Source: Variovorax ginsengisoli (GTDB taxonomy: Bacteria > Pseudomonadota > Gammaproteobacteria > Burkholderiales > Burkholderiaceae_C). Taken from it: a stretch of DNA of 64,000 nucleotides. Positions 52,421-62,275 of the stretch are shown here, one piece after another. Made by a program: the position numbers and the translations under genes. The notes beneath the pieces are model-generated. The model made no database searches and was not told the DNA's origin. It saw only the letters and a list, made by a program, of their open reading frames with translations. Position 1 is the stretch's first letter. Every line of letters starts with the position of its first letter. Location of the stretch: assembly GCF_030486595.1 (NCBI RefSeq), contig NZ_JAUJZH010000003.1, positions 62,001 through 126,000 on the forward strand. Direction: 5' to 3'.

Positions 52421-54229
52421 TCAGAATGTGCGCACCTTCGGCGGCACCGACGCGACAGTCAGCGGCTGCAGCTTGACCGGCTTGTACGAGAGGCGGTTGT
52501 CCTGGCTGTACCAGAGCGTGTGCTTCATCCAGTTGGCGTCGTCGCGACCCAGCGGCGCGACCGGGTCGTCGGCCGGACGCTCGTAGTCTTCCACCGTGTG
52601 GGCGCCGCGGCATTCCTTGCGGGCGGCGGCAGACACCATCGTGGCCTGTGCGACTTCGATCAGGTTGTCGACTTCGAGGGCTTCGATGCGGGCCGTGTTG
52701 AAGACGCGCGACTTGTCCTTGAGCGTGACGGCGGCGACGCGCTTGCGCACCTCGGCGATCTTCTTGACGCCTTCGTCCATCGACGCCTGCTTGCGGAACA
52801 CGGCGGCGTGCTGCTGCATCACCGAGCGGATCTCGTTGGCCACGTCCTGCGCGTATTCGCCCGAGGTCGAGGCCTCGAGCTGGTTCAGGCGCTCCAGCGT
52901 GCGGTCGGCGGCATCGGCCGGAAGGTCCTTGTGTTCCTTCAGCTTGTCGTTGAACTCGACGATGTGATTGCCGGCCGCGCGGCCGAACACCAGCAGGTCG
53001 AGCAGCGAGTTGGTGCCCAGGCGGTTGGCGCCATGCACGCTGACGCAGGAGCATTCGCCGACCGCGTAGAGGCCGTTGACCACGGCGCTGTTCTCTTCGC
53101 CCTTCTGGATCACGACCTGGCCGTTGATGTTGGTCGGGATGCCGCCCATCTGGTAGTGGATGGTCGGCACCACCGGGATCGGCTCCTTGGTGATGTCGAC
53201 GTTGGCGAAGTTGACGCCGATCTCGTACACCGAGGGCAGCCGCTTGTGGATCGTGTCGGCGCCCAGGTGGTCCAGCTTGAGCAGGACGTAGTCCTTGTTG
53301 GGACCGCAGCCGCGGCCTTCCTTGATTTCCTGGTCCATCGAGCGCGAGACGAAGTCGCGCGGCGCGAGGTCCTTCAGGGTCGGCGCGTAGCGTTCCATGA
53401 AGCGCTCGCCGTTGCTGTTGAGCAGGATCGCGCCTTCGCCGCGGCAGCCTTCGGTCAGCAGCACGCCGGCGCCGGCCACGCCGGTCGGGTGGAACTGCCA
53501 GAACTCCATGTCCTGCAGGGGAATGCCCGAGCGGGCCGCCATGCCGAGGCCGTCGCCGGTGTTGATGAAGGCATTGGTCGAGGCCGCGAAGATGCGGCCC
53601 GCGCCGCCGGTGGCCAGCAGCACGGTCTTGGCCTGCAGGATGTGCAGGTCGCCGGTTTCCATCTCGAGCGCGGTGACGCCGACCACGTCGCCTTCGGCGT
53701 CGCGGATCAGGTCGAGGGCCATCCACTCGACGAAGAACTGGGTGCGGGCCTCGACGTTCTTCTGGTAGAGCGTGTGCAGCATCGCGTGGCCGGTACGGTC
53801 GGCCGCTGCGCAGGCGCGCTGCACCGGCTTCTCGCCGTAGTTGGCCGTGTGGCCGCCGAAGGGACGCTGGTAGATCGTGCCGTCCGGATTGCGGTCGAAG
53901 GGCATGCCGAAGTGTTCGAGTTCGTACACGACCTTCGGCGCTTCGCGGCACATGAACTCGATCGCATCCTGGTCGCCGAGCCAGTCGGAGCCCTTGATGG
54001 TGTCGTAGAAGTGATAGTGCCAGTTGTCCTCGCTCATGTTGCCGAGCGAGGCGCCGACGCCGCCCTGGGCTGCGACGGTGTGCGAGCGGGTCGGGAACAC
54101 CTTGGAGAGCACGGCCACGTTGAGGCCGGCACGTGCCAGCTGCAGCGATGCGCGCATGCCGGAGCCGCCGGCGCCGACGATGACGACGTCGAACTTGCGC
54201 TTGGTGATTTGTTCTTTTGTGTATGACAT
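52421..54229 (-). CDS. sdhA: Succinate dehydrogenase flavoprotein subunit
   Basis: FAD-binding catalytic subunit of complex II, 602 residues. The dinucleotide motif is VVIVGAGGSGMRA, the FAD-linked histidine lies in TRSHTVAAQGGVGASLGN (~45), and the substrate-binding HPTGVAGAGVLLTEGCRGEG is intact. I use the ATG at 54229; an in-frame codon at 54349 would extend into sdhD. Confidence 0.98.
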   Translation of the reverse strand: MSYTKEQITKRKFDVVIVGAGGSGMRASLQLARAGLNVAVLSKVFPTRSHTVAAQGGVGASLGNMSEDNWHYHFYDTIKGSDWLGDQDAIEFMCREAPKVVYELEHFGMPFDRNPDGTIYQRPFGGHTANYGEKPVQRACAAADRTGHAMLHTLYQKNVEARTQFFVEWMALDLIRDAEGDVVGVTALEMETGDLHILQAKTVLLATGGAGRIFAASTNAFINTGDGLGMAARSGIPLQDMEFWQFHPTGVAGAGVLLTEGCRGEGAILLNSNGERFMERYAPTLKDLAPRDFVSRSMDQEIKEGRGCGPNKDYVLLKLDHLGADTIHKRLPSVYEIGVNFANVDITKEPIPVVPTIHYQMGGIPTNINGQVVIQKGEENSAVVNGLYAVGECSCVSVHGANRLGTNSLLDLLVFGRAAGNHIVEFNDKLKEHKDLPADAADRTLERLNQLEASTSGEYAQDVANEIRSVMQQHAAVFRKQASMDEGVKKIAEVRKRVAAVTLKDKSRVFNTARIEALEVDNLIEVAQATMVSAAARKECRGAHTVEDYERPADDPVAPLGRDDANWMKHTLWYSQDNRLSYKPVKLQPLTVASVPPKVRTF

Positions 54230-54233
54230 GGGG

Positions 54234-54599
54234 TTACAGCCTCCAGAGCACTTGAATGGCCCAACCCGCGCAACCCACAAGCCAGACGATGGTGAAAACT
54301 TGGCACAGCAGGCGGATGCCGACCGGCTGGACGTAGTCCATCCAGACATCGCGCATGCCGACCCAGACGTGATAGAGAAGCGAAGAGATCACCACGAAGG
54401 TGAGCACTTTCATCCACTGCGCGGAGAAAATTCCGGCCCAGAGGTCGTAGCCGATCGGGCCGCGCTTGAAGATCACCTGCGCCAGCAGGATGACGGTGAA
54501 GAGCGCCATCAGGGCGCCGGTGATGCGCTGGCTGAGCCAGTCGCGCAATCCGTAGTGCGCGCCGACGACGATGCGCTTGGAGCCGTAGTTCACAGACAT
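54234..54599 (-). CDS. sdhD: Succinate dehydrogenase membrane anchor subunit
   Basis: Membrane anchor of 121 residues with three helices (about 24-42, 58-76, 90-112). LSQRITGALMALF and the histidine in SSLLYHVWVGMRDVWMDYVQP fit the SdhD quinone/heme region. The start is the ATG at 54599 (MSVNYGSKR). It lies 4 bp before sdhA. Confidence 0.94.
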   Translation of the reverse strand: MSVNYGSKRIVVGAHYGLRDWLSQRITGALMALFTVILLAQVIFKRGPIGYDLWAGIFSAQWMKVLTFVVISSLLYHVWVGMRDVWMDYVQPVGIRLLCQVFTIVWLVGCAGWAIQVLWRL

Positions 54600-54617
54600 T
54601 TCAGTTTCCTTGCGCAA

Positions 54618-55064
54618 TCAGTAGACACCGAACAGCTTGGCGCCGAGGACGACGGTCAGCAGGATGCTCAGGAAGAGGGTGGCGAGCGCGGTGCTGTTGC
54701 CGGACTTCTTGTCGACCGCGTGATGGTTCACGTCCATGTAGAGGTGGCGCAGGCCGGCGATGAAGTGGTGCAGGTAGGCCCAGATCAGTGCCAGGGCGAC
54801 GAGCTTGATGAACCAGCCCGGGACGAAGCCGAGCCCGACATTGAAGGCGGCCGTGAAGCGGGCGAACGAGATCTCGGAGGACACCGAGGTGTCGAACATC
54901 CAGATGATGAACGGCAGCAGCAGGAACATCAGCACCCCGCTCACGCGGTGCAGGATCGACACGATGCCGGCCGGCGGCAGCCGGTAGGTGGTCAGGTCGG
55001 AAAGGGGGTTGATATTGCGGAACTCTCGCCGCGGCTGTCGGGGTGGGGTGGCCAACTCTGTCAT
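54618..55064 (-). CDS. sdhC: Succinate dehydrogenase cytochrome b556 subunit
   Basis: Heme-binding anchor subunit, 148 residues, with three helices. The quinone-site motif SILHRVSGVLMFLLL and the heme-ligand region YLHHFIAGLRHLYMDVNHH are present. It is the first gene of sdhCDAB-sdhE-gltA. A minus-strand -10-like TAGAAT at 55125-55130 could be its promoter. Confidence 0.95.
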   Translation of the reverse strand: MTELATPPRQPRREFRNINPLSDLTTYRLPPAGIVSILHRVSGVLMFLLLPFIIWMFDTSVSSEISFARFTAAFNVGLGFVPGWFIKLVALALIWAYLHHFIAGLRHLYMDVNHHAVDKKSGNSTALATLFLSILLTVVLGAKLFGVY

Positions 55065-55124
55065 GGGGGCTTTCGGGTTTTACGAGGGGCTACTTGTTCT
55101 TTGGCGAAAAGCAAACAACTCAAA

Positions 55125-55130
55125 ATTCTA
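55125..55130 (-). promoter_or_regulatory. Candidate -10 (TAGAAT) of the sdh operon
   Basis: Minus-strand hexamer about 60 bp before sdhC, inside the AT-rich 145-bp gap after the GntR gene. No convincing -35. Confidence 0.3.
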
Positions 55131-55209
55131 TTGCAACGCACCATCTCGCGGCTTTCGCTGCTCCGGTCATCGCACCGCGATGGTCGGATGATGGCGCACG
55201 AGGCCGCTG

Positions 55210-55971
55210 TCAGCCGAGGTCGTTTCGATAGTGATGGGTGTCGGTGCGATAGAGCCCGCGGCGCAGTTCCATGGGCGTGTCGTGGTAGGTATAGGCCACG
55301 CGCTCCACGCTCAGCAGCGGGGTCGAGGTGACGACCTGCAACAGCGCCGCCTGCGCAGGATCGGGCAGCACCGCCCGGATCTTTTCCTCGGCGCGCACCA
55401 TGCGAACGCCGAATTCGGTCTCGAACAGCGCGTACATCGGCCCGTGCCAGGCGGTGAGGCGCTCGGCGGTCAGGCCCCTGAACGGGGTTCCGGGCAGCCA
55501 GAGTTCCTCGAGGATGGTCGGCGTGCCGCGGTAGGCCAGCACCCGCCGCACCTGCAGCACGGCGTCGCCGGTGCGCAGGGCCAGGGCGCGGGCGACGTCG
55601 GCGCTGGCGCGCTGGCGCTTGCAGTCGACGATCTCGCGCTCGGCCGGGCCTTCGCTGTCGACGTCGCCGCTGTCGGGCACCAGCTTCAGGAAGCGGTACT
55701 GCACGTGCTGCTCGGCGTGCGTCGCGACGAAGGTGCCCTTGCCCTGGCGGCGCACCACCAGGTTTTCGGCCGACAGCTCGTCGATCGCCTTGCGCACGGT
55801 GCCCTGGCTGACCCGGAAGCGGGCGGCCAGGTCGATCTCGCTCGGGATCGGCTCGCCGGGCTTCCATTCGCCGGCATGAAGGCTCTGCAGGATCAGCGAC
55901 TTGATCTGCTGGTAGAGCGGACTGAACGACGGCGTGGAGGGCTCGGCGACAGTGGTGGGAGAGGTGGCCAT
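55210..55971 (-). CDS. GntR/HutC-family transcriptional regulator
   Basis: Regulator of 253 residues. A winged helix-turn-helix ([44 protein letters not shown], then [12 protein letters not shown]) is followed by a UTRA effector domain ([23 protein letters not shown] to [24 protein letters not shown]). I chose the ATG at 55971. It lies between sdhC (same strand, downstream) and mdh (divergent), with a perfect palindrome in the divergent gap. It probably controls TCA-cycle genes, but the effector is unknown. Confidence 0.9.
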   Translation of the reverse strand: MATSPTTVAEPSTPSFSPLYQQIKSLILQSLHAGEWKPGEPIPSEIDLAARFRVSQGTVRKAIDELSAENLVVRRQGKGTFVATHAEQHVQYRFLKLVPDSGDVDSEGPAEREIVDCKRQRASADVARALALRTGDAVLQVRRVLAYRGTPTILEELWLPGTPFRGLTAERLTAWHGPMYALFETEFGVRMVRAEEKIRAVLPDPAQAALLQVVTSTPLLSVERVAYTYHDTPMELRRGLYRTDTHHYRNDLG

Positions 55972-56012
55972 GGGGTTTCGTGGGTGCACCGCGAGGGTGC
56001 TTCGGGCCCACA

Positions 56013-56032
56013 TCTTATATAAGACATAAGAC
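56013..56032. promoter_or_regulatory. Palindrome TCTTATATAAGA with extra half-site, candidate GntR operator
   Basis: A perfect 12-bp palindrome (56013-56024) overlaps a tandem repeat ATAAGAC-ATAAGAC (56019-56032). It sits between the divergent gntR and mdh genes, upstream of a TAAAAT -10-like box for mdh (56060-56065). Position, symmetry and AT content fit a GntR/HutC operator controlling both directions. Confidence 0.6.
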
Positions 56033-56162
56033 AGGCGCCACCGAAAGCTCAAATCGGCATAAAATCGAAGACGGCCTGAAGGCCGGGCTTGGTGTCCCGG
56101 CCCGACCTCGTGGCCGCGCTCCGCGGCCGTGCCCCGTTTTCATCATTTCCTGGAGTATTCCC

Positions 56163-57149
56163 ATGAGCAAGAAGCCTGTTCGCGTTGCCGTCACCGGTGC
56201 CGCTGGCCAAATCGGTTACGCCCTGCTGTTCCGCATCGCCTCCGGCGAAATGCTGGGCAAGGACCAGCCGGTCATCCTGCAACTGCTCGAGATCCCCGAC
56301 GAGAAGGCCCAGAAGGCGCTCAAGGGCGTGATGATGGAGCTCGACGACTGCGCCTTCCCGCTGCTGGCCGGCATGGAAGCCCACGGCGACCCGATGACCG
56401 CCTTCAAGGACGCCGACTACGCGCTGCTGGTCGGTTCGCGTCCGCGCGGCCCGGGCATGGAGCGCGCCGAACTGCTGGCCGTCAACGGCGCCATCTTCAC
56501 CGCCCAGGGCAAGGCCCTCAACGCCGTGGCGAGCCGCAACGTCAAGGTGCTGGTGGTCGGCAACCCGGCCAACACCAACGCCTACATCGCGATGAAGAGC
56601 GCACCGGACCTGCCGCGCAAGAACTTCACCGCCATGCTGCGCCTGGACCACAACCGCGCTGCCAGCCAACTGGCCGCCAAGACCGGCAAGGCCGTGGCCG
56701 ACATCGAGAAGCTGACCGTCTGGGGCAACCACTCGCCCACGATGTACGCCGACTACCGCTTCGCCACCATCAACGGCGAAAGCGTCGCCAAGATGATCAA
56801 CGACCAGGAATGGAACGCCAACACCTTCCTGCCGACAGTCGGCAAGCGCGGCGCCGCCATCATCGAGGCCCGCGGCCTGTCGTCGGCCGCTTCGGCCGCC
56901 AACGCCGCGATCGACCACATGCGTGACTGGGCCCTGGGCACCAACGGCAAGTGGGTCACGATGGGCATCCCGTCGGACGGCCAGTACGGCATTCCGAAGG
57001 ACGTGATGTTCGGCTTCCCGGTCACCTGCGAAAACGGCGAGTACAAGGTCGTCGACGGCCTCGCCATCGACGCCTTCAGCCAGGAACGCATTGACAAGAC
57101 GCTCAAGGAACTGACCGACGAGCAAGCCGGCGTCGCCCACCTGCTGTAA
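56163..57149 (+). CDS. mdh: Malate dehydrogenase
   Basis: NAD-dependent oxidation of malate to oxaloacetate, 328 residues. The nucleotide motif is [16 protein letters not shown]; the substrate-binding arginines lie in [21 protein letters not shown] follows, and the catalytic histidine is in [10 protein letters not shown]. This is the cytosolic-type, ~328-residue MDH usual in Burkholderiales. The ATG at 56163 has CTGGAG upstream. Confidence 0.98.
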   Translation: MSKKPVRVAVTGAAGQIGYALLFRIASGEMLGKDQPVILQLLEIPDEKAQKALKGVMMELDDCAFPLLAGMEAHGDPMTAFKDADYALLVGSRPRGPGMERAELLAVNGAIFTAQGKALNAVASRNVKVLVVGNPANTNAYIAMKSAPDLPRKNFTAMLRLDHNRAASQLAAKTGKAVADIEKLTVWGNHSPTMYADYRFATINGESVAKMINDQEWNANTFLPTVGKRGAAIIEARGLSSAASAANAAIDHMRDWALGTNGKWVTMGIPSDGQYGIPKDVMFGFPVTCENGEYKVVDGLAIDAFSQERIDKTLKELTDEQAGVAHLL

Positions 57150-57162
57150 GCCACGGCCCGGC

Positions 57163-57939
57163 ATGCTCGACTGGAACCCCGCGCTCTACAGCCGCTACGA
57201 GGACGAGCGCACCCGTCCCGCCCGGGATTTGCTGGCACGCGTGCCGCTGGCCCAGGCGGCGCGCGTGTTCGACCTCGGCTGCGGGCCGGGCAATTCCACC
57301 GAGCTGCTGGTGCAGCGCTTTCCGGCTGCCTCGGTGGTCGGCACCGACAATTCCGAGCCGATGCTCGCCAGTGCCAGGCAGCGCCTGCCGCAGGCCCGCT
57401 TCGAGCTCGGCGACATCGCCACCTGGGCGCCCGAGGCGGCGCCCGACCTCATCTATGCCAATGCCGCCCTGCAATGGGTGCCCGACCACGAGACCCTGAT
57501 TCCCAGGCTCTTCGCGTTGCTGGCACCCGGGGGCGTGCTGGCGATCCAGATGCCCGACAACCGCCAGGAGCCCACGCATCGGCTGATGCGCGAGGTGGCG
57601 GCCGAGGCACCCTGGGCGCAGGCCATCGGAAACCCCGACCGGCTGCGCACCGAATTGCTGGGCATCGACGGCTACTACGACCTGCTGGCCGGCGAGGCCG
57701 CGGCGGTCGACGCCTGGCGCACCGCCTACCAGCATCCGATGGCCTCCGCGGCGGCCATCGTCGAATGGATCAGCGGCACCGGGCTGAAGCCCTTCGTCGA
57801 TCCCTTGCCCAGCGAGCTGAAGACCAGCTACCTGGCCGAATACGGACGCCGCATCGCCCGCGCCTACCCGGCGCGCACCGACGGCCGGCTGCTGCTGGCC
57901 TTCCCGCGCATGTTCATCGTGGCGCAGAAGAAAGCATGA
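57163..57939 (+). CDS. tam: Trans-aconitate 2-methyltransferase
   Basis: SAM-dependent methyltransferase, 258 residues. It starts [20 protein letters not shown], with SAM motif [27 protein letters not shown] and the family-specific [12 protein letters not shown]. Tam methylates trans-aconitate, an inhibitor formed spontaneously from the aconitase intermediate. It lies 13 bp after mdh and upstream of acnB, which fits this detoxification role. The stop overlaps the next start (ATGA). Confidence 0.9.
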   Translation: MLDWNPALYSRYEDERTRPARDLLARVPLAQAARVFDLGCGPGNSTELLVQRFPAASVVGTDNSEPMLASARQRLPQARFELGDIATWAPEAAPDLIYANAALQWVPDHETLIPRLFALLAPGGVLAIQMPDNRQEPTHRLMREVAAEAPWAQAIGNPDRLRTELLGIDGYYDLLAGEAAAVDAWRTAYQHPMASAAAIVEWISGTGLKPFVDPLPSELKTSYLAEYGRRIARAYPARTDGRLLLAFPRMFIVAQKKA

Positions 57940-58943
57940 GCACCGACAACGCCGTTCCCCATCCGCGCGAGGTGCTGCTCGGCGCCCAGGCCGGCGCCGT
58001 CGCGCTGCCGGTCTGCGACCACTACAGCGGTGTCGAGGCGCGCATGCGCAAGAGCCTGGCGCTGCAAGCCGAGATGGCCCAGGAATTCGGCGCCTGCGTG
58101 TTCGACGTCACGCTCGACTGCGAGGACGGCGCACCGGTGGGCGGCGAGGCCGAGCATGCGGCGCTGGTGACCGAGCTCGCCCTGTCGGCGGCGCCTGGCA
58201 TGCGTGTCGGCGCCCGGGTCCATCCGGTCGACCATGCCGCGTTCCCGGCCGATGTGATGACGATCGCCGGCCGCGCCGGCCATCGCCTGAGCCACCTGAT
58301 GGTGCCCAAGGTGGAGTCGATCGACGATGTGCGCGAGGCCGCGCTGGCGCTCGATGCCGTCGGCGCCGAGACGCTGCCGCTGCACGTGCTGATCGAATCG
58401 CCGCTGGCGGTGCACCATGCCTTCGAAATCGCTGCCCATCCGAGGGTGCAGTCGCTGAGCTTCGGGCTGATGGATTTCGTCTCTTCGCACGGCGGTGCCA
58501 TTCCGGCCGACGGCATGGCCGCCGCCGGGCAGTTCACGCACCCGCTGGTGGTACGCGCCAAGCTCGAGATCGCCTCCGCCGCGCATGCGCATGGCAAGGT
58601 GCCCTCGCATTGCGTCGTGACCGAGTTCAAGGACATCGACGCGATGCGCGCCTCGGCCCGCCGCGCCGCCACCGAGTTCGGCTACACGCGGATGTGGAGC
58701 ATCCATCCGAACCAGATCCGCCCGATCCTCGAGGCCTTCTCGCCCGACGAGCGGCAGATTCAAATCGCTACAAAAATCATTGCCGCCGCCGCCCTTGCCG
58801 CGTGGGCGCCGGTCAGCATCGATGGCACATTGCATGATCGTGCCAGCTATCGCCATTTCTGGCAGGTGCTCGAACGGGCGCACGCCACCGGCCGCAGCCT
58901 GCCTTCCGAGGCGCAGCCGTGGTTCGCACCCGCTTCATCCTGA
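57936..58943 (+). CDS. HpcH/HpaI aldolase / CitE-like lyase
   Basis: TIM-barrel protein of 335 residues in the CitE-like branch (citrate lyase beta, malyl-CoA or citramalyl-CoA lyase relatives). VFDVTLDCEDGAP, HLMVPKVESIDDV, VLIESPLAVHHAFEIA and FGLMDFVSSHGGAIP show the acidic metal site and substrate site. It is longer than CitE itself, with a distinctive N-terminus (ALPVCDHYSGVEARMRKSL). The C-terminal part around 58754-58785 has an AT-rich codon run (IQIATKIIAAA) unlike its neighbours. It is translationally coupled to tam. The exact substrate is unknown. Confidence 0.82.
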   Translation: MSTDNAVPHPREVLLGAQAGAVALPVCDHYSGVEARMRKSLALQAEMAQEFGACVFDVTLDCEDGAPVGGEAEHAALVTELALSAAPGMRVGARVHPVDHAAFPADVMTIAGRAGHRLSHLMVPKVESIDDVREAALALDAVGAETLPLHVLIESPLAVHHAFEIAAHPRVQSLSFGLMDFVSSHGGAIPADGMAAAGQFTHPLVVRAKLEIASAAHAHGKVPSHCVVTEFKDIDAMRASARRAATEFGYTRMWSIHPNQIRPILEAFSPDERQIQIATKIIAAAALAAWAPVSIDGTLHDRASYRHFWQVLERAHATGRSLPSEAQPWFAPASS

Positions 58944-58971
58944 AATCCAACCCCCCCGAAAGACCATTCCC

Positions 58972-59553
58972 ATGAAGACAATTGCTCTGATTGCCGCTGC
59001 TGCCCTGGCCCTGCCGATGGCCGCCATGGCCCAGACCAGCTCCACCGGCGCCACCGGCTCCGCAGCGAAGCCGGCCGCCAACACGACCGGCAAGAAGGTC
59101 GTCCAGAAGGTGGTGCCCAAGCGCATCATCAAGCGGGTCGAAGAAGCCAAGCCGATCAGCGAAGAAACCGACGTCACCCTGTCGGAGCAGGACCTGAAGG
59201 TGGCCGAGACCATCCTGACCGGCACCATCAAGTGCGAACTCGGTGCCAGCGTGAACATCGAGGCCGATCCCAAGAAGCCCGGCTTCTTCACCCTGACGCA
59301 CGCCGGCGTCAAGTACCGCCTGCACCCGGTCAGCAGCCGCACCGGCGCGGTGCGGCTCGAGGACCCGGTGCGCGAGGCCATGTGGCTGCAGCTCGGCAAC
59401 AAATCGATGCTCATGAGCCAGAAGCAGGGCCTGCGGCTTGCCGACGAATGCCAGGCGGCCAAGCAGCTCGAGGTGGCCGAGGACATGAAGAAGAACCCGC
59501 CCAAGAGCCTGTTCGAAAGCGGCGACGCGGCACCGACCGCCAAGACGCAGTAA
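58972..59553 (+). CDS. Predicted periplasmic protein with a MliC-like domain
   Basis: Secreted protein of 193 residues, not certainly identified. A signal peptide ends near AAMAQ. A linker with [18 protein letters not shown] follows, then an acidic section and a small domain (about 85-160) with two cysteines ([12 protein letters not shown] and LADECQAAK), [16 protein letters not shown] and [24 protein letters not shown]. Cysteine spacing and the order of short strands resemble membrane-bound lysozyme inhibitors (MliC/PliC), but the motif is weak. It lies between the CitE-like gene and acnB. Confidence 0.6.
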   Translation: MKTIALIAAAALALPMAAMAQTSSTGATGSAAKPAANTTGKKVVQKVVPKRIIKRVEEAKPISEETDVTLSEQDLKVAETILTGTIKCELGASVNIEADPKKPGFFTLTHAGVKYRLHPVSSRTGAVRLEDPVREAMWLQLGNKSMLMSQKQGLRLADECQAAKQLEVAEDMKKNPPKSLFESGDAAPTAKTQ

Positions 59554-59623
59554 TCCCGCCAAGGCGCGGCTCTTGCTTCCCAGCGGGAGCCGCCCGCCCA
59601 TTTGTGTTTCCGGAGAAAAGAAG

Positions 59624-62209
59624 ATGTTGCAAGCCTACGTTGACCATGTCGCCGAGCGCGCCGCGCTCGGCATCCCGCCGCTGCCGCTCACTGCCAAGCA
59701 GACCGCCGAGCTGATCGAGCTCATGAAGTCGCCGGCCGTCGCCGACGCCGAGTTCCTGCTCAACCTGCTGACGCACCGCGTGCCCGCGGGCGTGGACGAT
59801 GCGGCCAAGGTCAAGGCGAGCTACCTCGCGGCCGTCGCGCACGGCACCGAAAAGAGCCTGCTGCTGACGCGCGCCCGGGCGACCGAACTGCTCGGCACCA
59901 TGCTCGGCGGCTACAACATCGGACCGCTGGTCGACCTGCTCGACGATGCCGAAGTCGGCGGCGTCGCAGCCGAAGGCCTCAAGAAGACCCTGCTGATGTT
60001 CGACCAGTTCCACGACGTCAAGGAAAAGGCCGACAAGGGCAATGCCAACGCCCGTGCCGTGCTGCAAAGCTGGGCCGATGCCGAGTGGTTCACCAGCCGT
60101 CCCGAAGTGCCGCAAAGCATCACCGTCAGCATCTTCAAGGTGGCCGGCGAAATCAACACCGACGACCTGTCGCCCGCGCCCGACGCGACCACCCGTCCGG
60201 ACATCCCGATGCACGCGCTCGCGATGCACAAGAACGCCCGCCCCGGCATCGTGCCCGAGGAAGACGGCAAGCGCGGTCCGGTGAAGTTCATCGAGGACCT
60301 GCGCGCCCGCGGCCACCTGGTGGCCTACGCCGGCGACGTGGTCGGCACGGGCTCGTCGCGCAAGAGCGCGACCAATTCGGTGTTGTGGTTCACCGGCGAA
60401 GACATTCCCTACGTGCCGAACAAGCGCTTCGGCGGCGTCTGCCTGGGCGGCAAGATCGCCCCGATCTTCTACAACACGATGGAAGACTCCGGCGCGCTGC
60501 CGATCGAGCTCGACGTCAGCCAGATGAACATGGGCGACGTGGTCGAACTGCGTCCCTACGACGGCAAGGCGCTGAAGGACGGCAAGGTGATTGCCGAGTT
60601 CTCGGTCAAGAGCGATGTGCTGTTCGACGAAGTGCGCGCCGGCGGCCGCATTCCGCTGATCATCGGCCGCGGCCTCACGGCCAAGGCACGTGAGGCCCTC
60701 GGTCTGCCGGCCTCGACGCTGTTCCGCCTGCCGGTCAGCCCGGTCGACACCAAGAAGGGCTTCTCGCTGGCGCAGAAGATGGTCGGCCGCGCCTGCGGCC
60801 TGCCCGAAGGTCAGGGCGTTCGCCCCGGCACCTACTGCGAGCCGAAGATGACCTCGGTCGGCAGCCAGGACACCACCGGCCCGATGACCCGCGACGAACT
60901 CAAGGACCTGGCCTGCCTGGGCTTCAGTGCCGACCTGGTCATGCAGTCGTTCTGCCACACGGCGGCCTACCCCAAGAAGGTCGACGTCAAGATGCACCAC
61001 GAGCTGCCGGACTTCATGGCGACCCGCGGCGGCGTGTCGCTGCGTCCGGGCGACGGCGTGATCCACAGCTGGCTCAACCGCCTGCTGACGCCCGACACGG
61101 TCGGCACCGGCGGCGACAGCCACACCCGCTTCCCGATCGGCATCAGCTTCCCGGCCGGCTCCGGCCTGGTGGCCTTCGCGGCCGCCACCGGCGTGATGCC
61201 GCTGGACATGCCCGAATCGGTGCTGGTGCGCTTCAAGGGCAAGATGCAGCCCGGCGTGACCCTGCGCGACCTGGTCAACGCGATTCCGCTCTACGCCATC
61301 AAGTCGGGCCTGCTGACGGTCGAGAAGAAGGGCAAGAAGAACATCTTCTCGGGCCGCATCCTCGAGATCGAAGGCCTGCCTGATCTGAAGGTCGAGCAAG
61401 CCTTCGAGCTGAGCGACGCCTCGGCCGAGCGCTCGGCCGCCGGCTGCACGGTGCACCTCAACAAGGAACCGATCATCGAGTACATCAACAGCAACATCAC
61501 GCTGATGCGCTGGATGATCGCCGAGGGCTATGCCGACGGCCGCACGCTGGCGCGCCGCATCGCCGCCCAGGAAGCCTGGCTCAAGGATCCGCAGCTGCTC
61601 AAGGGCGACGACGATGCCGAGTACGCAGCCGTCATCGAGATCGACCTGGCCGACATCCACGAGCCCATCGTGGCCTGCCCGAACGACCCCGACGACGTCA
61701 AGACGCTGTCGGACGTGGCCGGCGCGGCCATCGACGAAGTGTTCATCGGTTCGTGCATGACCAACATCGGCCACTTCCGTGCGGCGTCCAAGCTGCTCGA
61801 AGGCAAGCGCGACATCCCGGTCAAGCTGTGGATCGCACCGCCGACCAAGATGGACGCGCAGCAGCTCACCGAGGAAGGCCACTACGGCGTCTTCGGCAAT
61901 GCCGGCGCGCGCACCGAGATGCCGGGCTGTTCGCTCTGCATGGGCAACCAGGCACAGGTGCGCGAGGGCGCGACCGTGATGTCGACCAGCACGCGCAACT
62001 TCCCGAACCGCCTGGGCAAGAACACCAACGTGTACCTTGGCAGCGCCGAGCTGGCCGCAATCTGCTCGCGCCTCGGCCGCATTCCGACGAAGGAGGAATA
62101 CATGACCAACGTCGGCGTGATCGACGCCTCCAGCGAACAGATCTACCAGTACCTCAACTTCGACAAGATCGACGAGTACAAGGAGATCGCCGACAAGGTC
62201 GCTGCCTGA
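59624..62209 (+). CDS. acnB: Aconitate hydratase B
   Basis: Bifunctional aconitase / 2-methylisocitrate dehydratase of 861 residues. The order is the AcnB one: an N-terminal HEAT-like domain ([17 protein letters not shown]), then the swivel domain ([25 protein letters not shown]), then domains 1-3. Cluster cysteines are in [14 protein letters not shown] and [13 protein letters not shown]. The ATG at 59624 has GGAGAAAAGAAG before it. A good terminator follows. Confidence 0.98.
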   Translation: MLQAYVDHVAERAALGIPPLPLTAKQTAELIELMKSPAVADAEFLLNLLTHRVPAGVDDAAKVKASYLAAVAHGTEKSLLLTRARATELLGTMLGGYNIGPLVDLLDDAEVGGVAAEGLKKTLLMFDQFHDVKEKADKGNANARAVLQSWADAEWFTSRPEVPQSITVSIFKVAGEINTDDLSPAPDATTRPDIPMHALAMHKNARPGIVPEEDGKRGPVKFIEDLRARGHLVAYAGDVVGTGSSRKSATNSVLWFTGEDIPYVPNKRFGGVCLGGKIAPIFYNTMEDSGALPIELDVSQMNMGDVVELRPYDGKALKDGKVIAEFSVKSDVLFDEVRAGGRIPLIIGRGLTAKAREALGLPASTLFRLPVSPVDTKKGFSLAQKMVGRACGLPEGQGVRPGTYCEPKMTSVGSQDTTGPMTRDELKDLACLGFSADLVMQSFCHTAAYPKKVDVKMHHELPDFMATRGGVSLRPGDGVIHSWLNRLLTPDTVGTGGDSHTRFPIGISFPAGSGLVAFAAATGVMPLDMPESVLVRFKGKMQPGVTLRDLVNAIPLYAIKSGLLTVEKKGKKNIFSGRILEIEGLPDLKVEQAFELSDASAERSAAGCTVHLNKEPIIEYINSNITLMRWMIAEGYADGRTLARRIAAQEAWLKDPQLLKGDDDAEYAAVIEIDLADIHEPIVACPNDPDDVKTLSDVAGAAIDEVFIGSCMTNIGHFRAASKLLEGKRDIPVKLWIAPPTKMDAQQLTEEGHYGVFGNAGARTEMPGCSLCMGNQAQVREGATVMSTSTRNFPNRLGKNTNVYLGSAELAAICSRLGRIPTKEEYMTNVGVIDASSEQIYQYLNFDKIDEYKEIADKVAA

Positions 62210-62235
62210 GCTCCCTGTCGCGTCCGACCCCAGCA

Positions 62236-62261
62236 AAGCCCCGCTCGCGCGGGGCTTTTTT
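62236..62261 (+). terminator. Intrinsic terminator of acnB
   Basis: Stem AAGCCCCGC/GCGGGGCTT with a TCGC loop, followed by a T-run, 27 bp after the acnB stop. It ends the mdh-acnB unit and faces the convergent PPOX gene. Confidence 0.9.
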
Positions 62262-62275
62262 CATGGGCGGCCTGC

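Noticed and set aside
59411..62236. 941-codon minus-strand open frame over acnB
   Set aside because: Antisense shadow of acnB; no motif and runs across two genes.
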